Below, piece by piece: positions 47,412 to 60,480 of a stretch of DNA of 64,000 nucleotides. Below the pieces are notes generated by a model that did no database searches, was not told the origin of the DNA, and saw nothing but the letters and a program-made list of their open reading frames with translations. A program made the translations under genes and the position numbers. The stretch covers positions 2,292,501 to 2,356,500 of the forward strand of contig NC_064765.1 of the NCBI RefSeq assembly GCF_011397635.1, read 5' to 3'. Numbering within the stretch: position 1 is the stretch's first letter; each line of letters starts with the position of its first letter. The stretch comes from Epinephelus fuscoguttatus (lineage: Eukaryota; Chordata; Actinopteri; Perciformes; Serranidae).

Positions 47412-48186
47412 GAGCAAATAGGAAATAGAAGAAATGTGTGATAAACATCCCAAAGCTCTCGTAACGTCTCAGAGAATCAGTCTGCTAAACTACAGAAGCC
47501 AAGAACTGCCAGGCCAGATAAAGAATCACAGTCCAGATCAGTTGTTTCCTTTTTAGTTATGTGCTTTTTTTTAAAACCATGACTCAATTGTGATTTTTTT
47601 TTTCATGGCAACATCTTTTTTTTTCTGAGATGGAAAACTTGTGTTAACATGTAATAAGTCATTTTATTAGCTGCAAAAACTCTGTTTTAAATATCAGTTT
47701 TTGTGGTTATTGCTTATTTCTTTTGTATAAAAATGTAGTTAGCATAAACATCAGCTATTTTTTTAAACAGTGAAAGAATACTAAAAATGTAATAATGTAA
47801 TCAATATAATAAAAATGTACTATAAAGTAATTTGCTGCACTGTGCAGGTCCGTAGAGCTGTAAAGGCAACCACTGGTCTAATCAAGCGACTCTGTGCTTC
47901 CTGTCCATCATCTGGTGTTCATGTTTGAGATGAACTTTTATTTTTTCATAGGTTTTCTTCTCCTTTATACAGAAACAAGTTTGAGAAGTCTTGTTGTATG
48001 AGAAAAGACTGTATTGTAAATATCATTGTGAGTATCAGAGATGTCAGAAAAACAAACTTTGATGTAGAAAGTTTTGCACATTTAAAGAAGATATCTGAGC
48101 TGCAAAGATTCTTTGTAGATGAAATGTATCATCGATTATCTCAGTTTGTTTGCACTGTCTCCAGCTATGCACTCGATAATCATATC

Positions 48187-48192
48187 AATAAA
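48187..48192 (+). terminator. Probable distal poly(A) signal of mavs (AATAAA)
   Basis: AATAAA followed about 25 bases later by 'ttgttgagtgtgcatgtggg', a good GT-rich downstream element. An earlier AATAAA at 47808-47813 has weaker downstream sequence. The 3' UTR would be about 1.0-1.4 kb. Confidence 0.5.
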
Positions 48193-48394
48193 GCTGAAAT
48201 TATATTTTAAAAATCCTTTGTTGAGTGTGCATGTGGGATTTCCTGCAGAGACATCAAAAGTTTATGTGAACTCCGATGTCACACAGAACGTTTTTATCAT
48301 GTACAAACACATGACGGATACATTTACTTTGCCTTCTGCAATTTGATTATCTTACTCCTCATTAGGCTACTTTTGTCAGGGATGAGTTGTATTA

Positions 48395-48492
48395 AAGGAC
48401 TGCAGGCTGGAATTGAAACCGTGGCCACTGTGGCAGTGACACTGGCTTTGTAAATGGGACATCCGCCCTACCCACTGAGCAACTGCGCCCCA
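48395..48492 (-). mobile_element. tRNA-derived SINE, inverted
   Basis: On the minus strand the sequence reads CTGGGGCGCAGTTGCTCAGT, then GGGTAGGGCGGATGTCCCAT, and further on GGTTTCAATTCC. Box A (TTGCTCAGTGGGTAG, complement of 48468-48482) and box B (complement of 48409-48420) are recognisable but the cloverleaf is not intact. The body resembles a common percomorph tRNA-derived repeat, so I call it a SINE and not a tRNA gene. Confidence 0.75.
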
Positions 48493-48499
48493 GAAACAC

Positions 48500-50680
48500 T
48501 GATTTTTAACGTGAAACTGATCATTCAGTGTTTTACTGTCTTGAATCAGCAGGTGGCTCACAAGTAAAACAGTGCATAGGATCCATACTTAAAGTCTATG
48601 TGTGGACAGAAGCAGAACATGCTGTGCACTAAAACATATTCTGATTTATAAAACCATGCATACACCTGCCAGTGTGCAATGTCCTTCTATAAATCCCAAA
48701 ATGCAACCTGCTCTATAAAACATACTCCTGGTCTCTGTCAGTGACGAGCAATAACAAATAAACAAATCTTTCTTTTTAGTGTCCAGTCTGAACCAAGTCA
48801 GCCTGTCAAACATCCGACTGCTCATGAATCCCTCAGACTTACGCTCAGCTCGCTCTGTCTGCTACAGTGAGTCAACAAGAGGCAGTTAAATAAGACTTGA
48901 GTCAAGACCTCTGCCAGCGGAGGCCAAGGGTGCATTCACATGGCCCTCAGATGGTCGTTCTAACTTTGGTGTTCATTAGCTTAAAGTTGTGACGTGGAAA
49001 CAACACGGAGACTACAACGTTGCTCTCAATGTTTAAACAACTATGACGGCCCTTGAAGTACTGACTTGGTTGTGTTTTACCAGTATCTGTTTTTTCCTGT
49101 GTTCTTGGAGGCATCACAAGAGTGCAGTGGCTGACTCAGAGCACCTGGGCTGAGTGCTGCTGGGGAATAAAAGCCAGCTCCAGTGTTGCTCTGTCTCTCT
49201 CTCTCCATGTGACGTCGTTGTCACACTTTGGCCTTTGTTTGGTTTGCTTTTGCTTTCACTTCACAACACCTCACCATGCTCACTCACTCACATCTACAGC
49301 ACTGATTTACTGACTGGCCCGTTCCATGTCTGCTTTGTTACCATAAATAACCCTTAATTTAACATCATCCACTGTGTCTTTTCCAGTATTTGTTCTGGCC
49401 TGAGAGCCGGGTTGTGACACAACACGTTGATAATGAAGAGCAAATGAAAGGGATCAGCTGAGCCATGAAATATAATCAGAGAACTAAATTTTTCAGAATA
49501 TTGAGACACTAAATAAACACAGCACAAAGCTGGAAAATAACTGGACTGCTACTTGACAATCAAAGAAAGTCAGTGACATATCTGTACCGTAGTACTGAGC
49601 TTATATAAGTGCCGATTCAATATATATTTACATGTGTCAACTCAAAGGAATCAGTCCGCCCATTACTAACTAATGCAAAGTATAAAATAACTAGTATTAG
49701 ACTGTCTTTGTTCATATCAGTTATTTTGCTTGTTTGTTGTAATTATTTTGAGGTGAAAAGGACCCTGGGCATTTTAGGCCTCCTGATCCTCACAAAATAT
49801 ATATATCTATAAAAAATTAAACTTTGACAGCCACTGAACTGAACTTGTTTTTCTGTTGTTGTCTGGAAAACGACAGGCTGCACGAGGTCGGACTGCACCT
49901 ACAGAAACGTGCCAGAGCACAAGAACATCGACAAGGACAAATTCACCAGTAGGCTGGGAAACTTTCACATGTAGGAGAATAAAAAGACGAGCATGTGTTG
50001 TTTCCTTTGACAGGCGACACAGTGGTGGAGCCAAACTGTTGATAGTCGCCTCTGTTCGGGCTGCTTTGGGTTCTGGTGATTTTTGGAGATGTCTGCACCG
50101 TGACGGCCCACCACTGTTGCACCAACACAAAGGAAACAACCTCCATTAAACTACTGCATTCTAGTAATAATTCATGAGCATCATCAGGCTGTGAGCATTC
50201 CTCTGTTACTGGATTATGTCAGGGATTATCTGTGATGATTAATCTGTTTAAAGATTGTGTTCACTTGATTTTTACTTTGGAGCTTTGCTTTGTTTTAAAA
50301 TGGATTGAACAGATTGTTCTGTTGGTTGTTCAGTCACCACTAGGTGGCACCGTTATCTTTATCCCTCAGCTTTGGGGCTACAAACGATTCTGCTTTCATT
50401 TTAAAGGCTGTGACTGATGAGTAGTTTTGCTATCGGCACATTTAATGTGCCATGTTTGATTCTGAAGCTGTGCTCTGTAATCTGATTACTGGGGCGCTGG
50501 GTGTGTTTCATGTGTGGGCCGGCTGAGTTCAGTGTGTATAAATGTTGTAATGATGTGTGTGATGGAGAATCTGTTTCAGTGTCGTGATGTTTGGACACAA
50601 ACTGTCACACAATAAGTGCCTTTTAGTAGCACTGTGGCTGCAGCTGATCAGGGCTCGGCCCAGAGGGGATTAAAGCTCAA
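48500..50680. other. Intergenic, nothing recognised
   Basis: Mostly unique sequence with no supported exon. 49807-50149 has overlapping ORFs on both strands without domain signature and may be old transposon sequence. Confidence 0.35.
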
Positions 50681-50686
50681 CTCAGA

Positions 50687-50800
50687 GTGTGTAAGGGACA
50701 GTTTGGATCCTCTGAAGTGAAGCTGTGTGAGGTAGTGATCCAGAGTCAGTGTGTTACCTACAGTAGATGGTGGTCAACACATCCAGAGTTTGAAGAAGCA
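50687..50800 (+). mobile_element. Dispersed repeat ('agggacagtttggatc') fragment
   Basis: 'aagggacagtttggatcctctgaagtg' and 'gagtcagtgtgttacctacagtagatgg' match the reverse complement of 52070-52150. This is one end of a MITE family. Confidence 0.65.
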
Positions 50801-51609
50801 GACAGGAGCAATATATTGAGTATTTTCACCGCTTTCCCTTTACCTTTCTGTCAGATGGCCAGTTCCAACAGGAAAGCTGTTAACTGCATCAGTTTTTTTC
50901 CACTGGTTTGTTATATTTTCTTATTTTAGATTTGTTTTCCTTTTGTTGTTGTTCTTTTATTTAGTTGAACTATTAATATTGTAACAGAATCTGAATCTCA
51001 CTCTGAGTTACTGTTGTTGTTCACTAACTAAAATAATGTGAGATCCTTTTGTTTAGTTTTTACTGTATATCTGAAGCAAACTGTAAAACTAGATCACTGA
51101 TTTTGTTGCAATTTCATTGTCTTAAATTAACAATAACATTTTTTTTTTTTTTTACTAATTTCTCACATCGTCAAGAATATTGTTATCACAAAAATACCCT
51201 GAAATATCCTGATATCATTTTAGGGCCATGGCACCAACATTACTTCCTCTGTATGTATTTTTAGTCGTGTGCAAATAAGCAGACCTAAGTTCCCCATCGA
51301 TGGTGTGAACAAAACAAATCACTGACCCAAAATAACCACATGTAAGGACCTCTACACTCAAAAAAGGCCACAAGATACACACAAACCCTACATGCACTTC
51401 ACCTCAGGTTGTTCGATCCCAGACGAGCCCCCATTTATTTTTGGTGGTACTGGTCTTGCTGCCTCTCAGCCTGGGAGTTTTTGCTGTCTTGTTTCCTTGT
51501 TTTATTTGTTAATAAATACCATGGATTTGAGTGTTTGAACGTGTCTTATGTGGTTATTTTATGTGTAGTTTTGTTCGTCCCATACGGCCACCACAGGGTG
51601 GGGCGTAAC

Positions 51610-51885
51610 AATGTTCTCGTCAAAGCCAGACTCCATTGAGAAAAACAGTAATTTAAGCCTACTGAACACAGGAGCTGCTGGTCTGCTGCTGCTTCGACAA
51701 GTCACTTAGTTTGTCTTATTGTGTGACTCTGGTGAATCTGAATTAACTCTTTAGAACATCAAAGTCACACAACAGCACAAATAACTAACTAATGGAGGCA
51801 GCAGTCGACCAGCAGCTCCTGTGTTCAGAGATGTTAAATCACTGTTTTTCTCAGTGGAGTCTGGCTTTGAAGAGAGCGATGTAAC
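51610..51885. mobile_element. Foldback hairpin element, second copy of the 26.2 kb palindrome
   Basis: The left arm 'caaagccagactccattgag..aacacaggagctgctggtc' is complemented by the right arm '..gaccagcagctcctgtgttc..cagtggagtctggctttg'. The unit is about 260 bp, and the centre 'ttgtgtgactctggtgaatc' matches the loop of the 26.2 kb copy. Confidence 0.85.
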
Positions 51886-51949
51886 AGCTTCATTTTCCTG
51901 TTGGGAATCAGTGTCTGAAAGTGACTTAAGAGTTCAAAACATATTAAAT

Positions 51950-52155
51950 GTAGTGTACACTTACACTGCAATTGATGTTTTTAGGTGGGACTTTTTTTAA
52001 GTGGCTTAAAAACCATGTAATTGCTGCCCGTCCACAGCTGTACACTGCTTGGCTGCAGTGTCGGTAGTCCAGCCTGCGTCTCCATCTACTGTATGTAATA
52101 CACTTACTATGGATAAGTACCACTTCAAACGATCTGAACTGTCCCTTTAATGTGG
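51950..52155 (-). mobile_element. Dispersed repeat ('agggacagttcagatc'), inverted copy
   Basis: The minus strand starts TTAAAGGGACAGTTCAGATC and runs through 'tattacatacagtagatgga'. It pairs with the fragment at 50.7 kb. No coding content. Confidence 0.7.
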
Positions 52156-53880
52156 TGCCATACACTAATATGTAAAGTGTAAGACTTGGTGTGAGTGCAG
52201 CAGAAGAGATGAGCCTGGTTCAGCCTCATGATGAGCTGCATGAGGCTGCAGCATGATTTGTGAGCAGGCCTCTCGAGGCCTCAGCATGCAGCTCAGTGTA
52301 ATTTGGAATATCACTATGAGGTCAGAGGAAGCAGTGACTGGAGGATGAGAGGCCTGGTGGTGTTTTTTTTCTTCCCTGTTCCACCACTAAAACATCAGTG
52401 ATTTAATCCCTGCAGCAGCTGCGTATCCTGTTGCAGTGTCCTTGAGTGTGAAGCCTGGTCTCAGGTCAGTCTGAGTTAGAGTAAAGTGCCAGTTAAACGC
52501 CTGAAAGGTAACTATTGTCCCGGAGATTTTATCTAAAGCGAAGTTCTCCTAAGCCTAAAATGCCTCCCTTCAATCTCCCTGTCTGCTCTCTGTTAATGTG
52601 GGTGGGATTTGTGCAGATCCCTCTCCCCTAAAGCCCAGCAGGTTTGTTATTTGACTCAAGGTCACTTCTCTGACTCCTGTTACGCAATGTTTGGGGTGTG
52701 AATTACAAAACGTTCCCAAAGAGCAGAATAATTACCTCAAAACGAGGTTGAGGCGGTGAAAAAAGTTGAGGCATTTAGTAGTGAAAATGCTTAGTCTTGA
52801 CCTTACAGCAGAGCAGCTGTACTCGTGGGCATTAATTGGCTGATGGTGGCATACCTCACAAAGCCCTTCTGATCTGTGTGAGATTTGAGAGCCTGAAAGG
52901 CCTGTAATACTAATAACATGAACTCCAGTTGAACCCACAGAGAGCGCTGGGACATTACCAACATGCAAAATGAGTCTATATTTAATCTTATTGGTCTGCT
53001 TGGCTTTGCCCCGCTGGAAACCTGTTCAAATGCAGATAAAGACTGATAAGAGGTTAGCGTTCATCAACATGCCGCCACTCCCCCGGGCCGCGGACAAAGC
53101 CAATCCCTTAACTTAACTAAAGCAAACACAAGGAAGATTAAGTGCATCTTGTTAAAAGGCTGCGTAGTTTGTGGAGCTTTGAAGAGATTTCTCTCCCTGC
53201 CAACAGGACGAAAAAGAGAAACAGAAATGAAGCAGCAGATATGACATGCTGCTCTCCCACTCTTTGCTGTTTGATATATGACTGTGCAGCAACAATCCTC
53301 CTCACTCCCCCTCCAGAGAAGTTTGGAGTTGGAGTAATTGAGTGCGTTTCTTTGAGTGCAGGGACACATAATCTAATTTTTATTCTAATTCTGTGGTTTC
53401 TCTCAGCTGGTAAATAAACTGAGGATGTGACATGAGGGAGTAGCTGACTCACGCTGTATATCAACCGTCTGATTTGTTCCTCAGGAAGCCAAAATAAACG
53501 CTCAGCTTACAGGCCTCTGCTCCAACTTCATAACCTTCCCAGCAGGGCTGCTGCTGTTTGCTTGTCCTCTTCTAAAGGAACCACACTTCAAACATATCAG
53601 TGTGTGGATTCTGGAGAAACAAACGTATCCTCTCTATCACTTCTGATTTATTTCCAACAAATTCTTGGAGCAATTTTTGCCCTTTGAAAGCCTAATAAGA
53701 CGTATTTATTCAGCCTGCTCCTTGATACGAGTGATGTGGTCCTACATGAGCTCACAGTCTTCTGCCAAAGTTAAATCAGTTTTTATTTCACAGGAAAAAA
53801 ATCTGCCTGTAACTTTCTGTCTGAGCTCTTCTCACTGGTTTAAGTGGGCAGGGTGTTTATGTGCAACAGTCAATATCTGG
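52156..53880. other. Unique block, conserved-noncoding-like
   Basis: No gene or repeat was recognised. The sequence is balanced in composition, lacks microsatellites and holds homeodomain-type cores ('gcattaattggctgatgg', 'agaataattacctc'). That is the profile of a regulatory desert, but conservation was not testable here. Confidence 0.3.
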
Positions 53881-55299
53881 CAAATTTTAAAGGTTCTGTT
53901 TGTAACTTTTTATGTGTATATATCATTTTCTATTGCCAATGTGTGAACAGGTTGTGACTTAACTTAAAAACTTTCAAAAACCTTCCCAACTTTCTCAGTC
54001 GCCTGTAACAGCCTGTGGATGGATATGTCAAAGACAAACTGTCCAGGACAATCCAAAGGATGTGACATTATGCATGCTCATAGATTTATTGCTTCTCTTC
54101 AGCTCTGCTAAAATGCAAACAGGGTACAACAGTAGCTAAAGGTAGCTAAGAAGTGGAGTCCAGTAATGTCAACAAAAGACTGACAACCACCACAACACAG
54201 AGACAGACCTTTACTTAGCACCCTGTAGCAACTTGAATTTAGCCAGAGCAAGACTGAGCGTTGGGGATCTGATCCCAGACTGCCCAGAGCCCCGACTGTA
54301 TAGGGAAACTTTCTGTTGCTGCCATTACATGAGTTAGCTTACTGTGAACCCTGGGCTGGGGTTTTTACTGGCTGAATTTGAATTGATACAACTGCTAAGG
54401 CCCGCCTGCTGTCCACTCAGCTCCTAGGGATGTTATGTCTCAGCTGCGAGGAGTGAGGCGGAGGGCTCATGGACTGTGCTAGTTAGCTAATTCTTGTCTC
54501 ATTTGTGGTCTGATAAACAGTTAATTCATCAAATTCAGTGCCCCATATCATAATTTTAATGCCCCCAGTGTTGAAAAGAAATCCAAACATCAGAGGAAGC
54601 ACTGACGTGAAATCTATTGTGATGTTGTGGTTTCAGTTGGCTAATGTCAGTTAACATTAGCTTGCTTGCTAACGCAGATCAGTTGCTAGCTAGCTTAAGT
54701 TGCAAAATCCTGTCTTGGGTGATAAACGTCATCCAGACTTCAGGGCTGATCTGGCACATAAACTGAGTAGATTGCTGTTTGCAAATTACTTTATCAGCAA
54801 ATGTTATGAAGTGACTGAGGCCAGCTCACTGCAGCGTAGCTTAGTTACAGCTAGCTGGCTAACCTTAGCTTCTTGCTCGCTAATGTTATCACTAGCAATA
54901 TACTATCTGAGTACATATGTTGGTTGGCTAACCTGCCAAATTATTACCCAGCTAACATGATCCATTCATACTAACTTGTGTATTATGACAAATGGTGTTG
55001 ATTTAGGCGACAATAAATTATGTACAAAATACAAAAATGGTTATTTTAAAGTGTGATCACAAAATAAAATCTTTAAAAAATATATACATACAGGTGTTTT
55101 TTTTACTCCAAAACTTTAAAATATATTTGTTTAATTAAGAATATTTACAGTCACAGAGATGCTTTAAGACTTTATAATATATTAAGAGTTAGCTTGAAGT
55201 CTGTGTGAGCACCAAACCTTGTCAAAAAGGGGTTTTCTTTATAATTCTCTTATATAAATAAAAACAATATATTAAAAAAATAAAATAAGGACCAAAAAA
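53881..55299. other. Old repeat-like intergenic DNA
   Basis: Recurrent 'gctagctagctta', 'gttagctaa' and 'gctaatgtta' words at 54480-54930 and an AT-rich patch at 55000-55300 suggest decayed transposons. No gene. Confidence 0.4.
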
Positions 55300-55900
55300 A
55301 TAAGTAAACAAAGATATTGGATCAAAACATACAAACAAAGACAACGGGGGACAGCTGGTTACAAAACAGCATGTTTCTAAAATTTATCCACACAAAGTCA
55401 GGTCTAATGTTTGAGGCGTACATTGTCTTATTTGTCCAGTTATCAATACGAGTCTCCTTCATTCTCTTCAAAACATAAATATACCAAGTCACTTCATTCG
55501 TCAACACCAGGTATTTCTGTTTTCAGCCTTTTCTTGTTTCAGGATTTCTGACAGACCACCAAAACCATTCGAGTTTCTCCAGTTTGATCAGGTACATCAA
55601 AATTAAAAAATGATTCTGGTTGAATAAAAGGAGCCACAGAGGGACCGAAAAATATGGAAATGATTTGCATCTTGTCACCACAAAATCACCAACAGTCCGT
55701 CTGATTTGAATAAAGATTTCTTCTGGGCAGGAGGACAGAAACAACGCATGACATTCTTCCAACTAAATTCTGTCCAGGATGGAGAGCGTGTTGTTTTCCA
55801 TTGTTGTCTAAATATCTTCTCCCATTCCCCCTCGTGTGATTGACTGTCAGATTGCCCACAGTGAGTCATGAAGTTTAAAACATATGACACGACTGCTTTG
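55300..55900 (-). mobile_element. Antisense fragment of an L1/Tx1-like LINE
   Basis: Minus-strand translation at 55675-55890 gives WTEFSWKNVMRCFCPP, similar to the 'W.EF.WKN..R.F.TP' block downstream of the reverse transcriptase in fish L1/Tx1-clade elements. The next frame contains a degraded 'QIISIFFG' in place of the usual NHxHIFW motif. Frames are broken; the element is inactive. Confidence 0.55.
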
Positions 55901-56099
55901 CCATTTCTTCACAGATAGATCCTGAATTTTCCTCAATATAATAAAATACGAAGGTTTGTTCTGCTGCATCTCTTATAAAACTGCCACAATGACCAATAAT
56001 GTAAAAAGTGACCCGTAGTGTTTTTCATTATGAAGTGTAGATATGTAATTTTGGACCAAACTATTGTGTCGGCAGGCTGTAGTGAGTGTGATAACTGAG

Positions 56100-56700
56100 A
56101 TCAACAAGATGTTGTGATGGTGGACTCACACAATGGGGAGGCGTCGGCTTCTCTGCAGTCTCTTCTCAACCCTTCGCTGAATTCCTTTGTTGCTCTGTGA
56201 AATGAATACAGTAATTGTCACAATGAGAAATTGACCTTCCCTTTAATCTAGACAGAGGCCCCCTTAACAAGTTAAAATAGCACAAACCCAATTAGGGAAT
56301 TGATTGCTTGCTTTCATTTCCCTCATTTGCATCAGGGTCATATAGGGAAGATAAATTAACGTCTCGTCTTTTGTCCACACTGTCATCCTTGGTTGTGGAG
56401 TATCTATTGCAGAGACATGAGCAGGAAGAGAAGTCTTTTGTCTCCTCGTGACGAACTCATCTCTGATAATCTGCTGTTAAACAGCCACAGAAAGAAAAGA
56501 CCTACAGGAGATTAAAAAGTCCTCGCTCTTTCATACTGCTCTGCAAACACACAAGGTTTCATGTTAATGAATAGGCCCATATACGCACCCGCAGAACTCT
56601 GCAGATTTTAGGAATCTAGATGCTGCCTGCCACCTCCTTCTGCATGTGTGCGTGTTGCATTCAGTCAGCATTAAAATCAAAGTTGGTGGTGTTACAGATT
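56100..56700. other. Unique block with octamer site, enhancer-like
   Basis: Repeat-free. It contains a POU octamer ATTTGCAT (56325-56332) close to 'ccaattagggaattgattg' homeodomain-type cores. This is only a look-alike of a conserved enhancer. Confidence 0.3.
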
Positions 56701-56879
56701 GTTAAATTAATGTTTGTTCTCTTTGCTCCATAGTGAAGCTTCCATTTTAATGACCATGTGTTCCACAGTTTGCTGATTGACTTTTCCGACAAATGTTTAA
56801 ATTTTTTCTTGAATTATTGATGATTAACTCAAATTTCTGATTCAAAGTTTCTACTAAAATCTACTGTAGGTGAGGGGAC

Positions 56880-57290
56880 AAAATCAATACAGCATGGTAT
56901 CACAATATATTCGTGTGATAATATTGTATCGTCACAGGGCCAAGTATTGATGTTTTTATTGTAAAAATTAAATAATATCACAAATACAAATTAAACTTCA
57001 CGTAGCCTACTAGAATAATATAATCAGTTGCCTTTTCAGTCCACTAGATACATTTTACTGATGCAAAAAAAATGGCCGACATGAGATGAACAGGCTTTAT
57101 CTGATTAGAGAAAACAGATGTTGACAAAGTTTTCAACTGGGGACATAATTTACAGTTCAAAAAAGATAATAACTCACAATATATTTTGTTGCAATACTCA
57201 GCATATTACAACATATTTAAAAATTGAAATAATATGGTATTGTGGCTTAAGTGTCGTGATAATATCGTATCGTGGATCCTCGGGTGATTC
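56880..57290 (+). mobile_element. Dispersed repeat R3, copy 2
   Basis: Matches 27685-28000 in the same orientation (see that copy). The edges carry 'gataatattgtatcgtcac' and 'gataatatcgtatcgtgg', an imperfect terminal repetition. Confidence 0.75.
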
Positions 57291-57415
57291 CCACCACTAA
57301 AATCTATGAAATAGCTCTTTCAGCCTGCTTGAGGTCATTTTAGGTTTTAATGTTTTGTGTGAGGTTATTTTTTATTTTTATCATAAATGAATATTGTCTA
57401 TTATTTTACCAGCCA

Positions 57416-57446
57416 CAAACAACAACAACAACAACAACAACAACAA
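57416..57446. repeat. (AAC)n microsatellite
   Basis: AAC trinucleotide run ending in an A tract. Confidence 0.93.
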
Positions 57447-60289
57447 AAAAAACATTGAACAGAATTCCCTAGATTTTCATTTTGGATCAGCGCTGAAAAC
57501 TATTAAAAAATCTACGGGTTCAGTTTGGACCTGTTAATGAGATACTCTCATCTATCTGTCTGTGGAGGTGAGCTGTGTCATCATAGTTAATGTGATTACT
57601 GTATTTATTGGTTTTCATTCATTTAAATGTGACAAAAAACAGGATTATCACACATTTTTACTGATTATTTTTTTCCCATAACTTTTCCATAATATTTTAC
57701 CCCATTTCCATAACGTCATTTAAACAGTTTATAGGCCTATGTAACAATACAGCCACAAATTATTAAACACACACGGCAATAGATCATCAGCATATAGTAC
57801 GTTTGCTATTGGACTTCTGGGTCAAAGCCCAGGGTGAAAACTTTGACAAATTCACTTCAAATCAATACACTGTAGATAGCCGTATCCCCCAGCCCTAAAA
57901 CAGCACCTCGCCCAGTGCAGCTGTGACTCTTTAATGTGTTTTTAATAATTTCTGAGCAACAATGGAGCTCAATGGAACAGAGGGATAAGATATATCAGGC
58001 TTTGTATACGCAGACAATAGATGTTCATCAGATCAATTCACTCTTTTCATTGGATATGTTGATGAAAAGAAAATATGAAATATCACTCGATGTCTCCTTT
58101 ACAAACCCTCCTCTCCAGTGGTTTGTGTAAAGACCCATTTAAACATCTGAACTATCACAGAGTGGTTTAAACAGTAATCATCAGTAATATAATGATTAAC
58201 CTACAGTAAGTGAAGTCAATGGGTTAACACATAAAAACACTGCTATGGTTCTCATAATGTTCATTTCTCTGCACATAAATATGTTCAATAAACCTGCCTG
58301 ACTGCTCTCCTGTTTCTGTACGTCTGAATCCATTATTAAAGAGCGCAGGTTTTTATGTGTATATGTGGATGTTTATGTTCCCACACAGCCACTGTCGGCT
58401 GACAGGGAGGATAATGACATTGACTCCCTTTGTCGTCCTGGCTGATAAATGGCAGTTTAAAGGTTGAATCTCACATCTCTTTCATCTCCTTCAGACGTGC
58501 ACGGGCACAAATCCTAAGTGTTGTCACTTTATTTTGGTCTTTGTCTCTGTGATCGATCGAGAGACGTCCTGTACAGGAGCAGAGTGTCATTAACATGATT
58601 AGAGGCTTGTAAACAAAAAACGGCCTTTGGCTTTTCCAAGGCACCGCTGCACACGCCGTGATGTAAAGCTGGGCATGCCTCAACCTGTGCTCCCCTCCGA
58701 GTATTTACGTGACTTAATGGGGCAAGAAATATGTGTCCTGTGTGCGTTGTAATCATTAAAACCTGCAGTCAGGTTGTATTTCATCCTGCTATCGACCTAC
58801 ATATCTGGAGGTAACATGTTCAAGGGCATGAAAAATGTCACGGCCTGTAAATCCTCTCATTGTTGCCTCAAGGAGTTTGACTTCCAATAATTGATGCCCA
58901 CTTCCATACATCACCGCCGCTCATTCCCGCACAACTCCTAATGCTAAACCTCACGCGGGCCTCTTTCACATCGTCCGGTGCTGCTTTGTTCATTTTTCAA
59001 GAGAACCATAGATTAACCTCCACAAAACCAAACTAAATAATGTCACCATTAATCTGCGGGTTATTGTAATTTATAACAGGAGACACTTGTAATAAAACCT
59101 TGCCCTCCAGGCTTTTACCAAACTGCGTGCTTCCTGTACAAATGAAACCTGCTTCCTTTAATACAGATAATGCTGAGTGGCACGTCACCTCAGCTCCAGT
59201 CTTTGCTGTTCATGAATGGCGAGGAAATATAATTCACTGCCAGTTTTTGTCACTCACTGCTTCAGCATCAATGAAGTCAAATTTATCTTCATTACCGAAG
59301 CACCGAGCTTTATTGTTTAAACAGCTCGTGTACGAGTGAGACAACGTAAACAGGCGGTTCGCTGTGTAGTATTTACCGCCCGTTTAAGAAGCACCGAGGA
59401 CGCTGTTTATCTCCTCTCTGGTTGTAGAGGCTGTGTAGCAACCAGGATGTCTGGGACGATTTAAGACTTCCTCCTGCTCGCCTGCCTGCTCTCCCTGTTT
59501 GAAAATGCTGCAGAGGATCCATCTATTCCTCCCGTTGTAATGAACCTCCCTGGGGGCCCGGGCGCTCCATGTGAAGACGCCTTAGTACCAGAGCGATTCA
59601 TTACCTCGGAAATGTGAGCTTTTGTTCCGTTTTCAGCAGAGCCCCATTAATCTTGGGCTGCCTCCTGGCATGCAGGCCAGGTACTGCTTAGGTAATTACA
59701 GTTAATCATCATTCAGACGTGCACATGGACCGTGGGCTCCTCAGTGGCTTCATGCAGGGGCAGCTCTACCCTGGTGTTTACCCCCCTCCTACTGTACAGG
59801 AGTCCCAGTTGCACCATAAAGGAGCCTCATTTCTTTCCTTTGTGTGCTGGTAACTGAACTGGGAGTGTTTTGGTGATTGTGTCCAGTAAGATTTGGCTCC
59901 AGTTGTGCAGCAGCCTCCTCTGCACAAACAAGTAAACATCCCAGCCCCGCCTCCTCCGCCCCCCCTCCCTCCAAACATTTACACTATCCAGCTGTCTGTG
60001 TTGCACAGTTACTGGAGCCTACTGTTCACCTGCCGTTCATGATTGCCATTAATGGACAGATTACAAGATGGATGATTTTCAGGAGCAGCGAGCAGAAAGA
60101 GGCCATCTGTATCTGGGCTGAGGGACACACAGACGGATAACTTCATCACCCAGGGTTTCATCTCAACACACGCACACCATCCACAGTTTACATGTTTGTA
60201 TTCACAGCTAAAACAATAAAGATATTACTCCTGAAGCTGAACGACAAAGAATTCATCAGCCACAATTATATTTGATTAAGTAATTAAGT
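57447..60289. other. Long unique block, conserved-noncoding-like
   Basis: No gene is supported. 58300-60150 is repeat-free over almost 2 kb, with moderate GC and segments such as 'gtaattacagttaatcatcattcag' at about 59691. It is the longest clean noncoding stretch in the window and the best candidate for long-range regulatory DNA. Confidence 0.35.
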
Positions 60290-60480
60290 GTTTAATTATT
60301 GGATGGACTGCGTAGAAATTTTGGTACGGCCATAACTAACTGTGGTGGTGATCCTGTCATTTCAACTGGCGCCATCATCTGGTCCAAGTATTCTGGTTTA
60401 TGACTAAATATTTGCAAAATTACGGTCATTCCCATCAGCCTCAGCCTAACTATGTAGCATATGTTAGCAGCTAACATGCT
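60290..60480. mobile_element. Common teleost interspersed repeat fragment
   Basis: 'attattggatggactgcgtagaaattttggtacgg..' and '..ggtgatcctgtcatttcaactggcgccatcat' resemble a very frequent teleost repeat that reads 'ttggatggattgcc.tgaaatttggtaca'. Only a diverged partial copy. Confidence 0.6.

Noticed and set aside
48395..48492. Functional tRNA gene on the minus strand
   Set aside because: Boxes A and B are present but box B is degenerate (GGTTTCAATTCC) and the acceptor stem does not pair; a SINE explains it better.
51409..51639. 76-residue open frame
   Set aside because: No family signature; runs into the foldback element at 51.6 kb.
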